Assembly: GCF_000374465.1 (NCBI RefSeq)
Contig: NZ_KB894530.1
Location: 405,179-469,178, forward strand
Direction of reading: 5' to 3'
Origin: Ahrensia kielensis DSM 5890
GTDB taxonomy: Bacteria > Pseudomonadota > Alphaproteobacteria > Rhizobiales > Rhizobiaceae
Length of the DNA: 64,000 nucleotides
Positions 27,372 through 36,382 of this stretch are shown here, one piece after another. Below the pieces are notes generated by a model. It did no database searches, was not told the origin of the DNA, and saw only the letters and a list, made by a program, of their open reading frames with translations. Position numbers and translations under genes: made by a program. Numbering within the stretch: position 1 is the stretch's first letter; each line of letters begins with the position of its first letter.

Positions 27372-28460
27372 TTAGCGATAGTATAGTGATTGTCCGTTAT
27401 GAAAAATTTGTACTTTTTCCGGCGGGGCAGTAACCCGTATTTTTTTGTCCCTTAAGCCGCTGCGGATTCCTGGCAATTTGCCAATCAGACCGTCATCATT
27501 GCCAGACTTTTCAAAATACAAAAGAGTTACCTCCCCCAACGCTTCTTGAAATTTCACTTTGCCTTCGTGAATAAAATTGCCTTTAGTCTCGATCAAATCT
27601 TCAGGGCGAACGCCGATATTTACTTTAAGCCCTTTGTCATCAGCCTTTGTTGGAACTGAAGAAACTGCCGTACCACCGCCGTCCAATTTGATGGTTGTTT
27701 CCTTGCCGGTTTTTGTAATCTCACCCGACAAAAGGTTCATGGCGGGGGAGCCGATAAATTGCGCAACGAATTCATTTTCCGGGCGTTCATAAAGTTCCAG
27801 AGGCGTGCCTATCTGGGCAATGCCTTTATTTGCCAGCACAACAATTCTGGATGCCAAAGTCATGGCTTCCACCTGATCGTGTGTCACATAAATCATTGTC
27901 CGTTCCGGCATCGCCTCTTTTAATTGGGCAATCTCAATGCGAGTTGCGACGCGCAAAGCTGCATCCAAATTGGATAATGGTTCATCAAATAAATATACTT
28001 TCGGATCACGAACAATCGACCGGCCAATCGCGACACGCTGTCTTTGTCCACCTGATAGCGCTTTCGGCAAGCGATCGAGATATTCCTCCAACTGCAAGCT
28101 TTTGGCGACGCGGGCAATGACTTCATCAATTTCTGAATTGGACTTTTTAGCCAGTTTAAGCGCAAAGGCCATGTTATCACGCACAGTCATATGTGGGTAA
28201 AGAGCATAGGATTGGAAGACCATTGCAATGCCACGCTGAGCGGGAGGGATGTCATTGACAACCATTCCGCCAATCTCAAGCGTGCCTTCGGTGATGCTTT
28301 CAAGACCTGCAATCATTCTCAATAATGTTGATTTTCCGCATCCTGACGGACCGACAAAAACAATTAGCTCGCCCTGTTGAATATCGAGATTGATATCTTT
28401 CAAAACGACAACTGACCCACCGTAGGTCTTCCCTACATTTTGTAGTTTTACATTTGCCAT
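27372..28460 (-). CDS. aglK: Alpha-glucoside ABC transporter ATP-binding protein
   Basis: A 362-residue CUT1-type ATPase (MalK/UgpC/MsmX group). It has one ABC domain with Walker A GPSGCGKST, Q-loop VFQSYALYPHMTV, signature LSGGQRQRVAIGR, Walker B VYLFDEPLSNLD and switch VTHDQVEA, followed by a C-terminal OB-fold (GVRPEDL; GEVTLLYFEKSG). It is the last gene of the agl operon, 24 bp after aglA, matching the aglEFGAK order of rhizobia. It energises uptake of sucrose, trehalose, maltose and related alpha-glucosides. Confidence 0.93.
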   Translation of the reverse strand: MANVKLQNVGKTYGGSVVVLKDINLDIQQGELIVFVGPSGCGKSTLLRMIAGLESITEGTLEIGGMVVNDIPPAQRGIAMVFQSYALYPHMTVRDNMAFALKLAKKSNSEIDEVIARVAKSLQLEEYLDRLPKALSGGQRQRVAIGRSIVRDPKVYLFDEPLSNLDAALRVATRIEIAQLKEAMPERTMIYVTHDQVEAMTLASRIVVLANKGIAQIGTPLELYERPENEFVAQFIGSPAMNLLSGEITKTGKETTIKLDGGGTAVSSVPTKADDKGLKVNIGVRPEDLIETKGNFIHEGKVKFQEALGEVTLLYFEKSGNDDGLIGKLPGIRSGLRDKKIRVTAPPEKVQIFHNGQSLYYR

Positions 28461-28484
28461 AGCTCTACCCTCCAGTTGCCAATT

Positions 28485-30131
28485 TTATTGCTTAACCCTA
28501 AGGCAAATCTGCCAAGGTCCGAGATGTATCAATCCGTCTTCAGAGATTTGAGCACTTCCCAATTCCATGCCTATTGGCTGCCAGTCCCCGCTAGGCAGCG
28601 CAAAATCAGATGGTGTTTCGCTCACATTGAATGCACATAGAATTACCTGATTGTCCAAATGGCGTTCAAACGAAACTACATCACCATCGTTTTTTAACTT
28701 GTCGTGTCCGCCAATCTCTAGCGCAGGGTGAGCGTGTCTGAATTGAATTGCTTTACGGTAATGATGCAGAATCGAACTAGGGTCATTTTCCTGCGCCTCA
28801 ACTGACATTGCCAACTGTTCAGAGGCTACCGGCAACCAAGGCCGCCCTTCGGAAAAACCGCCATTTTGATTGTCTGAAACCCATACCATGGGCGTGCGGC
28901 AACCATCGCGTCCTACGTATTCTGGCCAAAACTCAATGCCATAAGGGTCTTGCAAATCATCAAATCCAACGAATGCTTCAGGCAGACCAAGCTCTTCGCC
29001 CTGATAAAGGCAAACCGAACCCCGCAAGCACATAATTAAAGTTGCAAACATACGCTGCGCAGATGGTGGAAGGTTCCAGCGTGACGAGTGTCGTTCAACA
29101 TCATGGTTTGAGAATGCCCAGCACGGCCACCCGTCTTTTGCCACCTCATCTACTTTGCGTAAAACACTCACAATGCGTTCGGCGGTCGGCTGATCCTTTG
29201 CAAGAAATTCAAAGGCATAACACATGTGCATCAGATCATCGCCAGCGGTGTATTGACCTAGAATTTCCAAACCAAATTGCGCATCCCCAACCTCGCCGAC
29301 GGCGGCAGCGCCAAAAGGCTCCATAACAGCTCGCAAACGGCGCAAGAATTCCAGATTTTCCGGGCGGTTCTTATCGTACAAGTGAGCCTGATGATTATAG
29401 GGATTTACCGAAGGCGCAATTGATGCGTTTCGCTCTTCAATTGGCAACGGTGGATTATCTCTTAGTTCCGCATCATGAAAATAGAAGTTAATTGTATCCA
29501 AGCGGAAACCATCGACACCTCGATTGAGCCAAAATGTTGCAACATCTAGTAGCTCGTCTTGCACTTCCATATTATGAAAATTCAAGTCCGGTTGCGACGT
29601 TAAAAAATTATGCAGGTAATATTGCTCACGGCTAGCATCCCACTGCCACGCTGAACCGCCAAATATAGAAAGCCAATTTGTCGGCGGTGTGCCATCTGGT
29701 TTTGGATCAACCCAAACATACCAATCAGCTTTGTTGTTTGTTCTGTCGCGGCTGCTTTCTTTGAACCAGTTATGTTCTTTACTAGTGTGGCTGAGCACAA
29801 GATCGATCATCACCCGAATACCGGAGCGATGAGCGGCATCAACGACAGCATCAAAATCTGCAAGTGAACCAAACATCGGGTCAACGTCGCAGTAATCACT
29901 GACGTCATAGCCAAAGTCTTTCATCGGAGAAACAAAGAACGGTGATATCCAAATCGCATCCACCCCCAATGAGGCAATATATGGCATGCGGTTTACGATC
30001 CCCGCCAAGTCGCCGATGCCATCGCCGTTGCTATCCTGATAGCTTCGCGGATAAATCTGATAGATGGTGGCACCACGCCACCAATCCAAGTTTGCTGCAT
30101 TGTCTAATCGTTGTGCTGTAGCAATTGTCAT
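28485..30131 (-). CDS. aglA: Alpha-glucosidase, GH13
   Basis: A 548-residue cytoplasmic enzyme from ATG 30131 (AGAAAAAGA upstream). The GH13 barrel is clear: WWRGATIYQIYPRSYQD, DAIWISPFFVSPM, IDLVLSHTS, DGFRLDTINFY with the nucleophile Asp, AAVGEVGD with the acid Glu, and FSNHDVERH with the stabilising Asp. It resembles oligo-1,6-glucosidase/AglA enzymes and hydrolyses imported alpha-glucosides to glucose. It lies between aglG and aglK in the standard gene order. Confidence 0.94.
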   Translation of the reverse strand: MTIATAQRLDNAANLDWWRGATIYQIYPRSYQDSNGDGIGDLAGIVNRMPYIASLGVDAIWISPFFVSPMKDFGYDVSDYCDVDPMFGSLADFDAVVDAAHRSGIRVMIDLVLSHTSKEHNWFKESSRDRTNNKADWYVWVDPKPDGTPPTNWLSIFGGSAWQWDASREQYYLHNFLTSQPDLNFHNMEVQDELLDVATFWLNRGVDGFRLDTINFYFHDAELRDNPPLPIEERNASIAPSVNPYNHQAHLYDKNRPENLEFLRRLRAVMEPFGAAAVGEVGDAQFGLEILGQYTAGDDLMHMCYAFEFLAKDQPTAERIVSVLRKVDEVAKDGWPCWAFSNHDVERHSSRWNLPPSAQRMFATLIMCLRGSVCLYQGEELGLPEAFVGFDDLQDPYGIEFWPEYVGRDGCRTPMVWVSDNQNGGFSEGRPWLPVASEQLAMSVEAQENDPSSILHHYRKAIQFRHAHPALEIGGHDKLKNDGDVVSFERHLDNQVILCAFNVSETPSDFALPSGDWQPIGMELGSAQISEDGLIHLGPWQICLRVKQ

Positions 30132-30148
30132 AATTCTTTTTCTAATTT

Positions 30149-31306
30149 CTATTTTACGGAACCGGCCAGCAGACCGCGTACCAGATATTTTTGCATCATA
30201 AAGAATACGAGTAGTGGGACTGCGATAGAGACAAAAGCAGCGGTAGCCAAAATCTCCCAATTGCCCCCTCGTGTTCCAAGTAACTCAACGATCTGATTGG
30301 TCATGACCGTTGTCTCTCCTGTCGCGTCAATAAGGAAAACTTTCGCGACTAGCAGATCATTCCAAGTCCATAAAAACTGGAAGATGGCGAAAGATGCCAA
30401 AGCCGGAAATGAAAGTGGCAGGATGATTTTTGTGAAAATTTCAAAATCGCTGGCACCGTCAACTCTAGCATTTTCGATAATGTCTCTTGGCAAGCCAACC
30501 ATATAATTTCGCAAAAGATAGATGGCGAGAGGTAGACCAAAGCCGGTGTGAGCAAGCCACACACCCAAATAACCTTTACCAATTCCAATGCCTAAATGCA
30601 GACGTAGAAGTGGAATTAATGCAAGCTGTAAAGGTACAACCAAGAGTCCAACTACAATCGCAACCAGGATTGCCCGACCAGGAAAATTCATCCAAGCCAA
30701 GGCATAGGCTGCAAAGGCCGCAATGACGATAGGAATGATCGTGGCCGGAATTGTAACCGTAAGCGTGTTAAAAAATGCCTTGGCCATACTGTCCGTACTG
30801 TCACCGCTAAAAAGCACATTTTTATAATTATCAAGCGTAAATTCAGGCGGCGTCGTTGCTGTTGCGAATACACGCTGCCCGCGCCCTGATATTTCCGTAG
30901 GAGCAGACCAAACATAGTCGCCATTTTCTTGAACAGTAATTGTCTCACCGTCATTAAGTTCTGCGGTATCGCCTGCTTTATAAATATCAATTTCGCGCGA
31001 TGATGTTCCCCACACGCTGATTGTAGCCTCACTGCCAGCTTCAAACAGATTTCCGTCTATAACGTAAACTCCATTGGTCTGCACTTGCACCCCTTCATCG
31101 TCCGGGTCAGCCGTACGCAAAGTTAAGTTCTGTTCTGTAGGAAACAATGCACGCCACCATCCGGACTCAGAAATTTGATCGGAAGTTCGAAACGAGGAGA
31201 CAAGCAACCCCATCGTCGGGAAAAGCCATAAAAGAACAAGCGCTGTTACAGAAATATGTACTGCCCAAGTCAGACTCGATTTTGATCCAGCAATCGTAGC
31301 CATCAC
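30149..31306 (-). CDS. aglG: Alpha-glucoside ABC transporter permease AglG
   Basis: A 385-residue CUT1 permease, longer than usual because about 110 residues of periplasmic sequence are inserted after the first membrane span (residues about 40-155, containing NGVYVIDGNLFEAGSEATI). The C-terminal half has the permease core, with the coupling motif IENARVDGASDFEIFTKI. This insertion is known in AglG-type proteins. The gene overlaps aglF by four bases. It pairs with AglF to form the import channel. Confidence 0.93.
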   Translation of the reverse strand: MMATIAGSKSSLTWAVHISVTALVLLWLFPTMGLLVSSFRTSDQISESGWWRALFPTEQNLTLRTADPDDEGVQVQTNGVYVIDGNLFEAGSEATISVWGTSSREIDIYKAGDTAELNDGETITVQENGDYVWSAPTEISGRGQRVFATATTPPEFTLDNYKNVLFSGDSTDSMAKAFFNTLTVTIPATIIPIVIAAFAAYALAWMNFPGRAILVAIVVGLLVVPLQLALIPLLRLHLGIGIGKGYLGVWLAHTGFGLPLAIYLLRNYMVGLPRDIIENARVDGASDFEIFTKIILPLSFPALASFAIFQFLWTWNDLLVAKVFLIDATGETTVMTNQIVELLGTRGGNWEILATAAFVSIAVPLLVFFMMQKYLVRGLLAGSVK

Positions 31307-32517
31307 TTCATCTCCTTGCGCGCATTATAAACATTCCAAATTAGGATCGGGCTCACTAAAAGCATGATAATCATCGCGGAAGCGGACCCCACACCCCAGT
31401 CGTTTGCACGGAACAATTTATCGAACATGTAATTGGCCAAAACCTGTGTCTCCCACTGGCCATTTGTCATGGCGAAAACAATATCAAAGACCTTCAGCAC
31501 CACTAAAGTGATAGTTGTCCAAACAACCACGATTGTACCTGTGATTTGCGGCAACTTAATCTTGAAGAAAACCTGAAAAGGATTAGCGCCATCAACAATG
31601 GAAGCTTCAATTGTTTCTTCTGGAATTCCACGCAAAGCTGCGGAAATAATAACCATTGCAAAGCCTGTTTGTATCCAGATGAGAACAACCATCAACAAGA
31701 AGGAATTCCAACCCGGTGTCGTCAACCATGTTTGCGGTTCGCCATAAGGATGAACGGACGTGAGGGCCCCAACCCCGAGTGAAAGAAACGCAATAGCAAT
31801 CAACGCGAGCACCAGAATACCGATACTGCGCAAGATCACGCCGCCTTTTTTATGCATGGCGTTAAATAGGCCATAAGCCGTGTAAACAGATATGGCTGCG
31901 CCACAAAGCATGAGAAGAGCAGGCAGCAGGCGCAAGATCAACCAAGATCCGACACCGCCCTCAAATTGCAACCAAACGGCGTTCATAATACCAATCTGCG
32001 CTTGATCGGCAGGACGCGTGTCATAAATTAATTTGAAAATAACAGCAGCACCAACAAATGAAATTGCCATGGGCATGAAAATCAGCGACTTGGCGATCGA
32101 TCCCCATCTGATGCGATCAGTCAGTTGAGCAGCCATCAGGCCGAATGCAGTGGAGGCAGCAGGCACAATGATGAGCCATAACATATTGTTGCGCATTGCT
32201 TCCCAAAACTTCGGTTCATTCATCATCTGCTGGTAGTTTGCCAGACCGATAAATGCCCCGCCCTGATTTCTATCCGTTACCGAATACCACAAGGTCGCGA
32301 CGACAGGATATGCAAGATAGAGCCCCAAAGCGACCATAGCTGGCATTAAAAACAACCAGGGACGGATCATATTTGCACGGTTGATATTTCGTCCTGCATT
32401 ATCTCCCTTTGCAGGGTACAAAACTTTGTCCAGGAACTGGTTCGACAGGTAATAATATAGAAGGCATCCTCCGACACCTAAAAATATTGTTAGTACTCCC
32501 TTATAAGCCGCTTCCAT
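31303..32517 (-). CDS. aglF: Alpha-glucoside ABC transporter permease AglF
   Basis: A 404-residue permease. ATG 32517 (start MEAAYKGVLTIFLGVGG) is chosen since GGGGAGGGG precedes it, while an upstream in-frame start overlaps the spacer after aglE without such a site. It has about eight membrane spans and the coupling motif IEASIVDGANPFQVFFKIKL. A GGGSASAMI-like C-terminal span (VGSASAMIIMLLVSPILIW) closes it. It works with AglG and AglK. Confidence 0.93.
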   Translation of the reverse strand: MEAAYKGVLTIFLGVGGCLLYYYLSNQFLDKVLYPAKGDNAGRNINRANMIRPWLFLMPAMVALGLYLAYPVVATLWYSVTDRNQGGAFIGLANYQQMMNEPKFWEAMRNNMLWLIIVPAASTAFGLMAAQLTDRIRWGSIAKSLIFMPMAISFVGAAVIFKLIYDTRPADQAQIGIMNAVWLQFEGGVGSWLILRLLPALLMLCGAAISVYTAYGLFNAMHKKGGVILRSIGILVLALIAIAFLSLGVGALTSVHPYGEPQTWLTTPGWNSFLLMVVLIWIQTGFAMVIISAALRGIPEETIEASIVDGANPFQVFFKIKLPQITGTIVVVWTTITLVVLKVFDIVFAMTNGQWETQVLANYMFDKLFRANDWGVGSASAMIIMLLVSPILIWNVYNARKEMK

Positions 32518-32610
32518 TTTACGCCCCTCCCCGAGCAATAATGTAAAACACCGTTTCCAAAAGGTGGGATCGCAGCAGCCCAAATAAATGGGCTGCCACA
32601 TATTCTAAGC

Positions 32611-33888
32611 CTACTTAATAGCGTCCCAGCTTTTCTGAATATCTGAAGCTACAGTCTGGGCATCTTTACCACCTGCGTAGTCCACCATTCCTGTCCAGAA
32701 CGAACCAGCGCCAACAGCACCCGGCATAAGATCAGAGGCATCGAACCTGAAGGTTGTTGCTCCAAGAAGGATTTCGTTCATCTTTGCTGCTGATTCACTT
32801 GAGAATTTGGCCAAATCAACACCTTTGAGTGGTGTCAAAAACCCACCAAGACCCATGAATATTTCGTGGGCAGGCACGGTTTGCAAATACTCGATCAGAT
32901 CATGAGCCGCCTGATTTTCGTTTGTAATTGTCCACAAAGTGCCGGCACCCAAAACTGGAGCTCCCAGATCTTTGTCCGCATAGGCAGGGAAGTAAAAGAA
33001 GTCTGCATCTTCGCCAACTTCAGTTCCTTCTGGGAAGAAGGCAGGTATGAACGATGCCTGCCTGTGCATATAACATTGCGGCGGTGAAGAGAACATACCC
33101 TTCGGGCTGTCACGGAAATCTGTTGATGCAACCGCACCGCTGCCACCGGTAACATATTCGTCGTTGCGTGCAAATGCACCGAATTCCTCGATTGCCGCAA
33201 CAACCGCAGGATCGTCGAACTTAATTTCGTTAGATACCCATTTATCGTAAACGTCTGGGGCTTGCGTGCGAAGCATCATATCTTCAACCCAGTCAGTTGC
33301 CGGCCAACCGGTTGCACCGCCTGAACCCAAGCCAATGCACCAAGGTGTTCCGCCGTCAGCAACGATCTGGTCACTCAGAGCTTTCAACTCTTCCATTGTC
33401 TCAGGAATTTCATAGCCTGCATCTTCAAAATTTTCAGGGCTGTACCATACCAAAGACTTCACATCTACTTTGTAGAAGAAACCAAACAATTCATCGGCAC
33501 CATCTTTATTCTTGAACGTTCCAAGATCAACCCAGGACTGGCCGGCGGCGTAGTTTTCTTTAATCCAGTCACTCGTGCCTTCTTTCAACGGGGCCAAGAA
33601 CCCTCGCTCAGCCATACCTGAAGCCAAACCCGGCTGCGGGAAAACAGCGACATTTGGCGCTGAGCCAGCCTCGGCATCAATTACGATCTGCTGTTCAAAG
33701 CTATCGGAGCCAACATATCGAACATCGTGACCGGATTTTTCTGCGAAATCTGCAAGAACCGTCTCGATGTTCTTTTGGTCCGGCCCAAGCCAAGGACCAA
33801 ATACAGTGAGCTGCTCTGCGTGAGCAATTGAGCCTAGTGCCATTGATGCGACACCGGTAAGCAATATACGTTTTATAACCATATTCAT
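32611..33888 (-). CDS. aglE: Alpha-glucoside-binding periplasmic protein
   Basis: A 425-residue extracellular solute-binding protein (family 1) from ATG 33888, six bases after GGAGG. A signal peptide (RILLTGVASMALGSIAHA) precedes QLTVFGPWLGPDQKNIE and later WCIGLGSGGATGWPATDWVE and FFYFPAYADKDLGAPVLGAG, as in AglE. First gene of the agl operon; its promoter region is shared with aglR and holds two LacI-type operators. Confidence 0.94.
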   Translation of the reverse strand: MNMVIKRILLTGVASMALGSIAHAEQLTVFGPWLGPDQKNIETVLADFAEKSGHDVRYVGSDSFEQQIVIDAEAGSAPNVAVFPQPGLASGMAERGFLAPLKEGTSDWIKENYAAGQSWVDLGTFKNKDGADELFGFFYKVDVKSLVWYSPENFEDAGYEIPETMEELKALSDQIVADGGTPWCIGLGSGGATGWPATDWVEDMMLRTQAPDVYDKWVSNEIKFDDPAVVAAIEEFGAFARNDEYVTGGSGAVASTDFRDSPKGMFSSPPQCYMHRQASFIPAFFPEGTEVGEDADFFYFPAYADKDLGAPVLGAGTLWTITNENQAAHDLIEYLQTVPAHEIFMGLGGFLTPLKGVDLAKFSSESAAKMNEILLGATTFRFDASDLMPGAVGAGSFWTGMVDYAGGKDAQTVASDIQKSWDAIK

Positions 33889-33946
33889 AATTTTCCTCCC
33901 ATTTACACACTGCCAACCACTTAGCAATGCAAGCATTAAACTTATT

Positions 33947-33958
33947 CAAAGCGCTTTG
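33947..33958. promoter_or_regulatory. AglR operator 1 (aglE side)
   Basis: CAAAGCGCTTTG is a perfect 12-bp palindrome with the central GCGC typical of LacI-family operators, 59 bp upstream of aglE. A related site lies at 34097-34111 on the aglR side. Confidence 0.8.
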
Positions 33959-34096
33959 GATTCTTTAATCTAACAGAGAACTACGGCATCCTGTCAAGTG
34001 CGAATTATTAGCAAACAAATACAGTAATTTAAATCAATGCCTATCTTGTAATAGGTGTTAACCACCGACATAAGAAACAATATCTTTATTGTTTTT

Positions 34097-34111
34097 TTGA
34101 AGCGCTTTGAA
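34097..34111. promoter_or_regulatory. AglR operator 2 (aglR side)
   Basis: TTGAAGCGCTTTGAA shares AAGCGCTTTG with operator 1 and ends 12 bp before the aglR start codon. The centres of the two sites are about 150 bp apart, suitable for looping. This position should make aglR autoregulated. Confidence 0.78.
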
Positions 34112-34123
34112 TACAACACTTAA

Positions 34124-35170
34124 ATGAACCTGAAAGAACTCTCTGAACTCCTAGGACTAAGCCAGACAACTGTCAGCCGTGCGCTCAACGGTTTTCCAGA
34201 GGTTTCTGAGCGCACGCGCGAACGTGTTCAAAAATATGCTAGCCAACATAATTATGCCCCGAATAAATCTGCGCGTGGCCTGGCAACAGGACAGACCTTT
34301 AATATTGGCCATGTCATATCGACATCAAATCAAAATGAAATGCTCAACCCTGTTTTTGGGGACTTTGTAGCAGGCGTGGGTGAAATATATTCTGCCAACG
34401 GTTACAAGATGATATTATCCATTGTACCACCTCACGAGGATGAATATCAGGTTTATAGGGATATGAAGGCGCAAAGTCTCGTTGACGCAGTGGTTATTCA
34501 AAGCCCAACTGTTAACGATGGCCGCATTCCATTTCTGAAGGATTTAGGTTTGCCGTTCATTGTTCATGGTCGCTCTACCGAGTGTGATACACCTTATGCT
34601 TGGCTGGATGTTAACAATCGGTCGGCGTTTAAAAGAGCAACCGATTTTCTGCATGACCTCGGCCATAGACGAATAGCCTTATTGAACGGGTTGGAGCACA
34701 TGGACTTTGCCCACAGGCGAAGAGAAGGATACGAAAACTCTCTGCGGTCACGTAACATCACGTTGGACCCATATCTCGTATCTGCAAGCGCAATGACAGA
34801 ACACGATGGCTTCAATAGGACCATGAAGCTAATGCGGCTAAAAAATCCACCGACAGCTCTTCTAACCTCTTCAATTCTAACTGCTTTTGGTGCTTTGAGA
34901 GCAATTCAAGAAGCCGGCAAAATTGTTGGTCGTGATATGTCGATTATTACCCATGATGACTGCCTTTCCTATTTCCGAAACAATGAAACGGTGCCGATAT
35001 TTACCACAACACAATCATCCGTACGGGAAGCAGGCAGGAAGTTGGCAACTATGCTTTTAGACATTATTGCAAACCCTGACGCTACACCTCCAGAAACTCT
35101 ACTGGAAGCAAAGCTTACGGTTGGACGGTCGACTGGCCCTGCACCGAATGAATTGCACAAAGAAAAATAA
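34124..35170 (+). CDS. aglR: LacI-family repressor of the agl operon
   Basis: A 348-residue LacI regulator. The N-terminal HTH is LKELSELLGLSQTTVSRALNG broken as LKELSELLGLSQTT and VSRALNGFPEVSERT. A periplasmic-binding-like effector domain follows (FNIGHVISTSNQNEM; PFIVHGRSTECDTPY; HRRIALLNGLEH; ITHDDCLSYF; TTTQSSVREAGRKLA). It is divergent from aglEFGAK, as AglR is in rhizobia, and should repress until an alpha-glucoside binds. A small CACGG/CCGTG hairpin at 35181-35197 follows the stop without a U run. Confidence 0.93.
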   Translation: MNLKELSELLGLSQTTVSRALNGFPEVSERTRERVQKYASQHNYAPNKSARGLATGQTFNIGHVISTSNQNEMLNPVFGDFVAGVGEIYSANGYKMILSIVPPHEDEYQVYRDMKAQSLVDAVVIQSPTVNDGRIPFLKDLGLPFIVHGRSTECDTPYAWLDVNNRSAFKRATDFLHDLGHRRIALLNGLEHMDFAHRRREGYENSLRSRNITLDPYLVSASAMTEHDGFNRTMKLMRLKNPPTALLTSSILTAFGALRAIQEAGKIVGRDMSIITHDDCLSYFRNNETVPIFTTTQSSVREAGRKLATMLLDIIANPDATPPETLLEAKLTVGRSTGPAPNELHKEK

Positions 35171-35419
35171 CTGGACTTGTCACGGTTTTGTTCCGTGTCT
35201 GACGACGAACAGATTTCTGATGCAGCAGTACTGTCTGGGCAAGTGTTTTCTGGCGAAGTTCTGAAATGTTTCAAAGGATTTTTCGTTATCGTAAAAAGAT
35301 ATTATCGTAGCTCTTTAGAAACGAAAAGCTCCAGTAACAACACTTCTGCAACGCGCGTGCAGCCAGAACTAGCCGAATAGCCCTTCGCAGGTACACGCTC
35401 CGTCCCAAAGTCAGTAAGA

Positions 35420-36325
35420 TTATATCTCGTCGATCACAAAGTTAGGGACAATGCCAGAACGCTTGATTGCTTTGTCTGCATCAAATCCTGAGAGCAAGCC
35501 GTGTTTCATTACGAGCGCGGTATCAAACCCCATCTGGCTGCCACCAAGGATATCAGTATGCAATGTATCGCCTACCATCAGCACCCGTGATGGCTCCAGT
35601 TTCAGTGATTGCCTTGAGAGAGCCAAATCATAAATCTCTTTAAATGGTTTTCCGATGAAACGCGGCTTGACGCTGGTCTTATCGGCTAATCGGTGCGCGA
35701 AATAGCCCGGTTCACGTGACAGCCCCCCTTCCCGCGGAGCAACCATATCTGGATTACCGACGATAACAGGGCGCGGGTTTTTGCGTAACGATCCCTCTAA
35801 CATTTCTTGGCGTTCATCACTCCATGCATCTGCACCGAACAATAAAAATCCATCAACCGCATCATAGGTGGACGGCTCATCCATTAAACATTCTGCATTC
35901 ACGCTATCTAGATCGCTGATACCATGCGAGGCATTCAGCATCATGCCCCATTTCATAGAGTTAAATTGCTCAATATATTGCACCAAAGCCTCACGGCTTG
36001 TGACGACTTCAGATGGTGTGAAATCAAAACCAAGTCGCGCATATCGCTCCATCATGCGCGGCTTTGGGTATGCGGCCGAATTTGATACGACCATTACCTT
36101 TTTGCCACATTCACGTAGTGCGGCAATGCGTGATGCTGCGCCTTCAATGGCGACTTCCCCCACATTCAAAACACCATAAGCATCGAGCATTATGACATCA
36201 TAAGGCTCAACAATTGTTTCTAATGTTTTCGCTTGCACCCATGACGTCGGAAATTCTGCAAACGGCAAGCGATCACGTACCGATATATAGGCACTGAATG
36301 CGTTATGTGCGTCAGTGCCTATCAT
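35420..36325 (-). CDS. HAD-superfamily hydrolase, class IIA (NagD-like)
   Basis: A 301-residue HAD-IIA protein. Motif I is MLDAYGVLNVGE near residue 46, where the second acidic residue of the usual DxD is Tyr; class IIA groups with DxWG in this place are known. Motif II is VVSNSAAYPKPR, the cap contains GFDFTPSEVVTSREALV, and the C-terminal motif is LMVGDTLHTDILGGSQMGFD with the magnesium-binding Asp pair. It is a probable phosphatase of unknown substrate. No ribosome-binding site precedes ATG 36325. A stub of another gene (FIAAFLRSRIL then stop, 36331-36382) lies between it and the IS481 element, so its upstream region was rearranged. Confidence 0.8.
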   Translation of the reverse strand: MIGTDAHNAFSAYISVRDRLPFAEFPTSWVQAKTLETIVEPYDVIMLDAYGVLNVGEVAIEGAASRIAALRECGKKVMVVSNSAAYPKPRMMERYARLGFDFTPSEVVTSREALVQYIEQFNSMKWGMMLNASHGISDLDSVNAECLMDEPSTYDAVDGFLLFGADAWSDERQEMLEGSLRKNPRPVIVGNPDMVAPREGGLSREPGYFAHRLADKTSVKPRFIGKPFKEIYDLALSRQSLKLEPSRVLMVGDTLHTDILGGSQMGFDTALVMKHGLLSGFDADKAIKRSGIVPNFVIDEI

Positions 36326-36382
36326 TGATATTATAAAATACGGCTACGCAGAAACGCGGCAATAAATTCACCGATTACTACC

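Noticed and set aside
35177-35380. A 67-codon plus-strand frame after aglR
   Set aside because: It has no ribosome-binding site and no recognisable sequence; it may be random.
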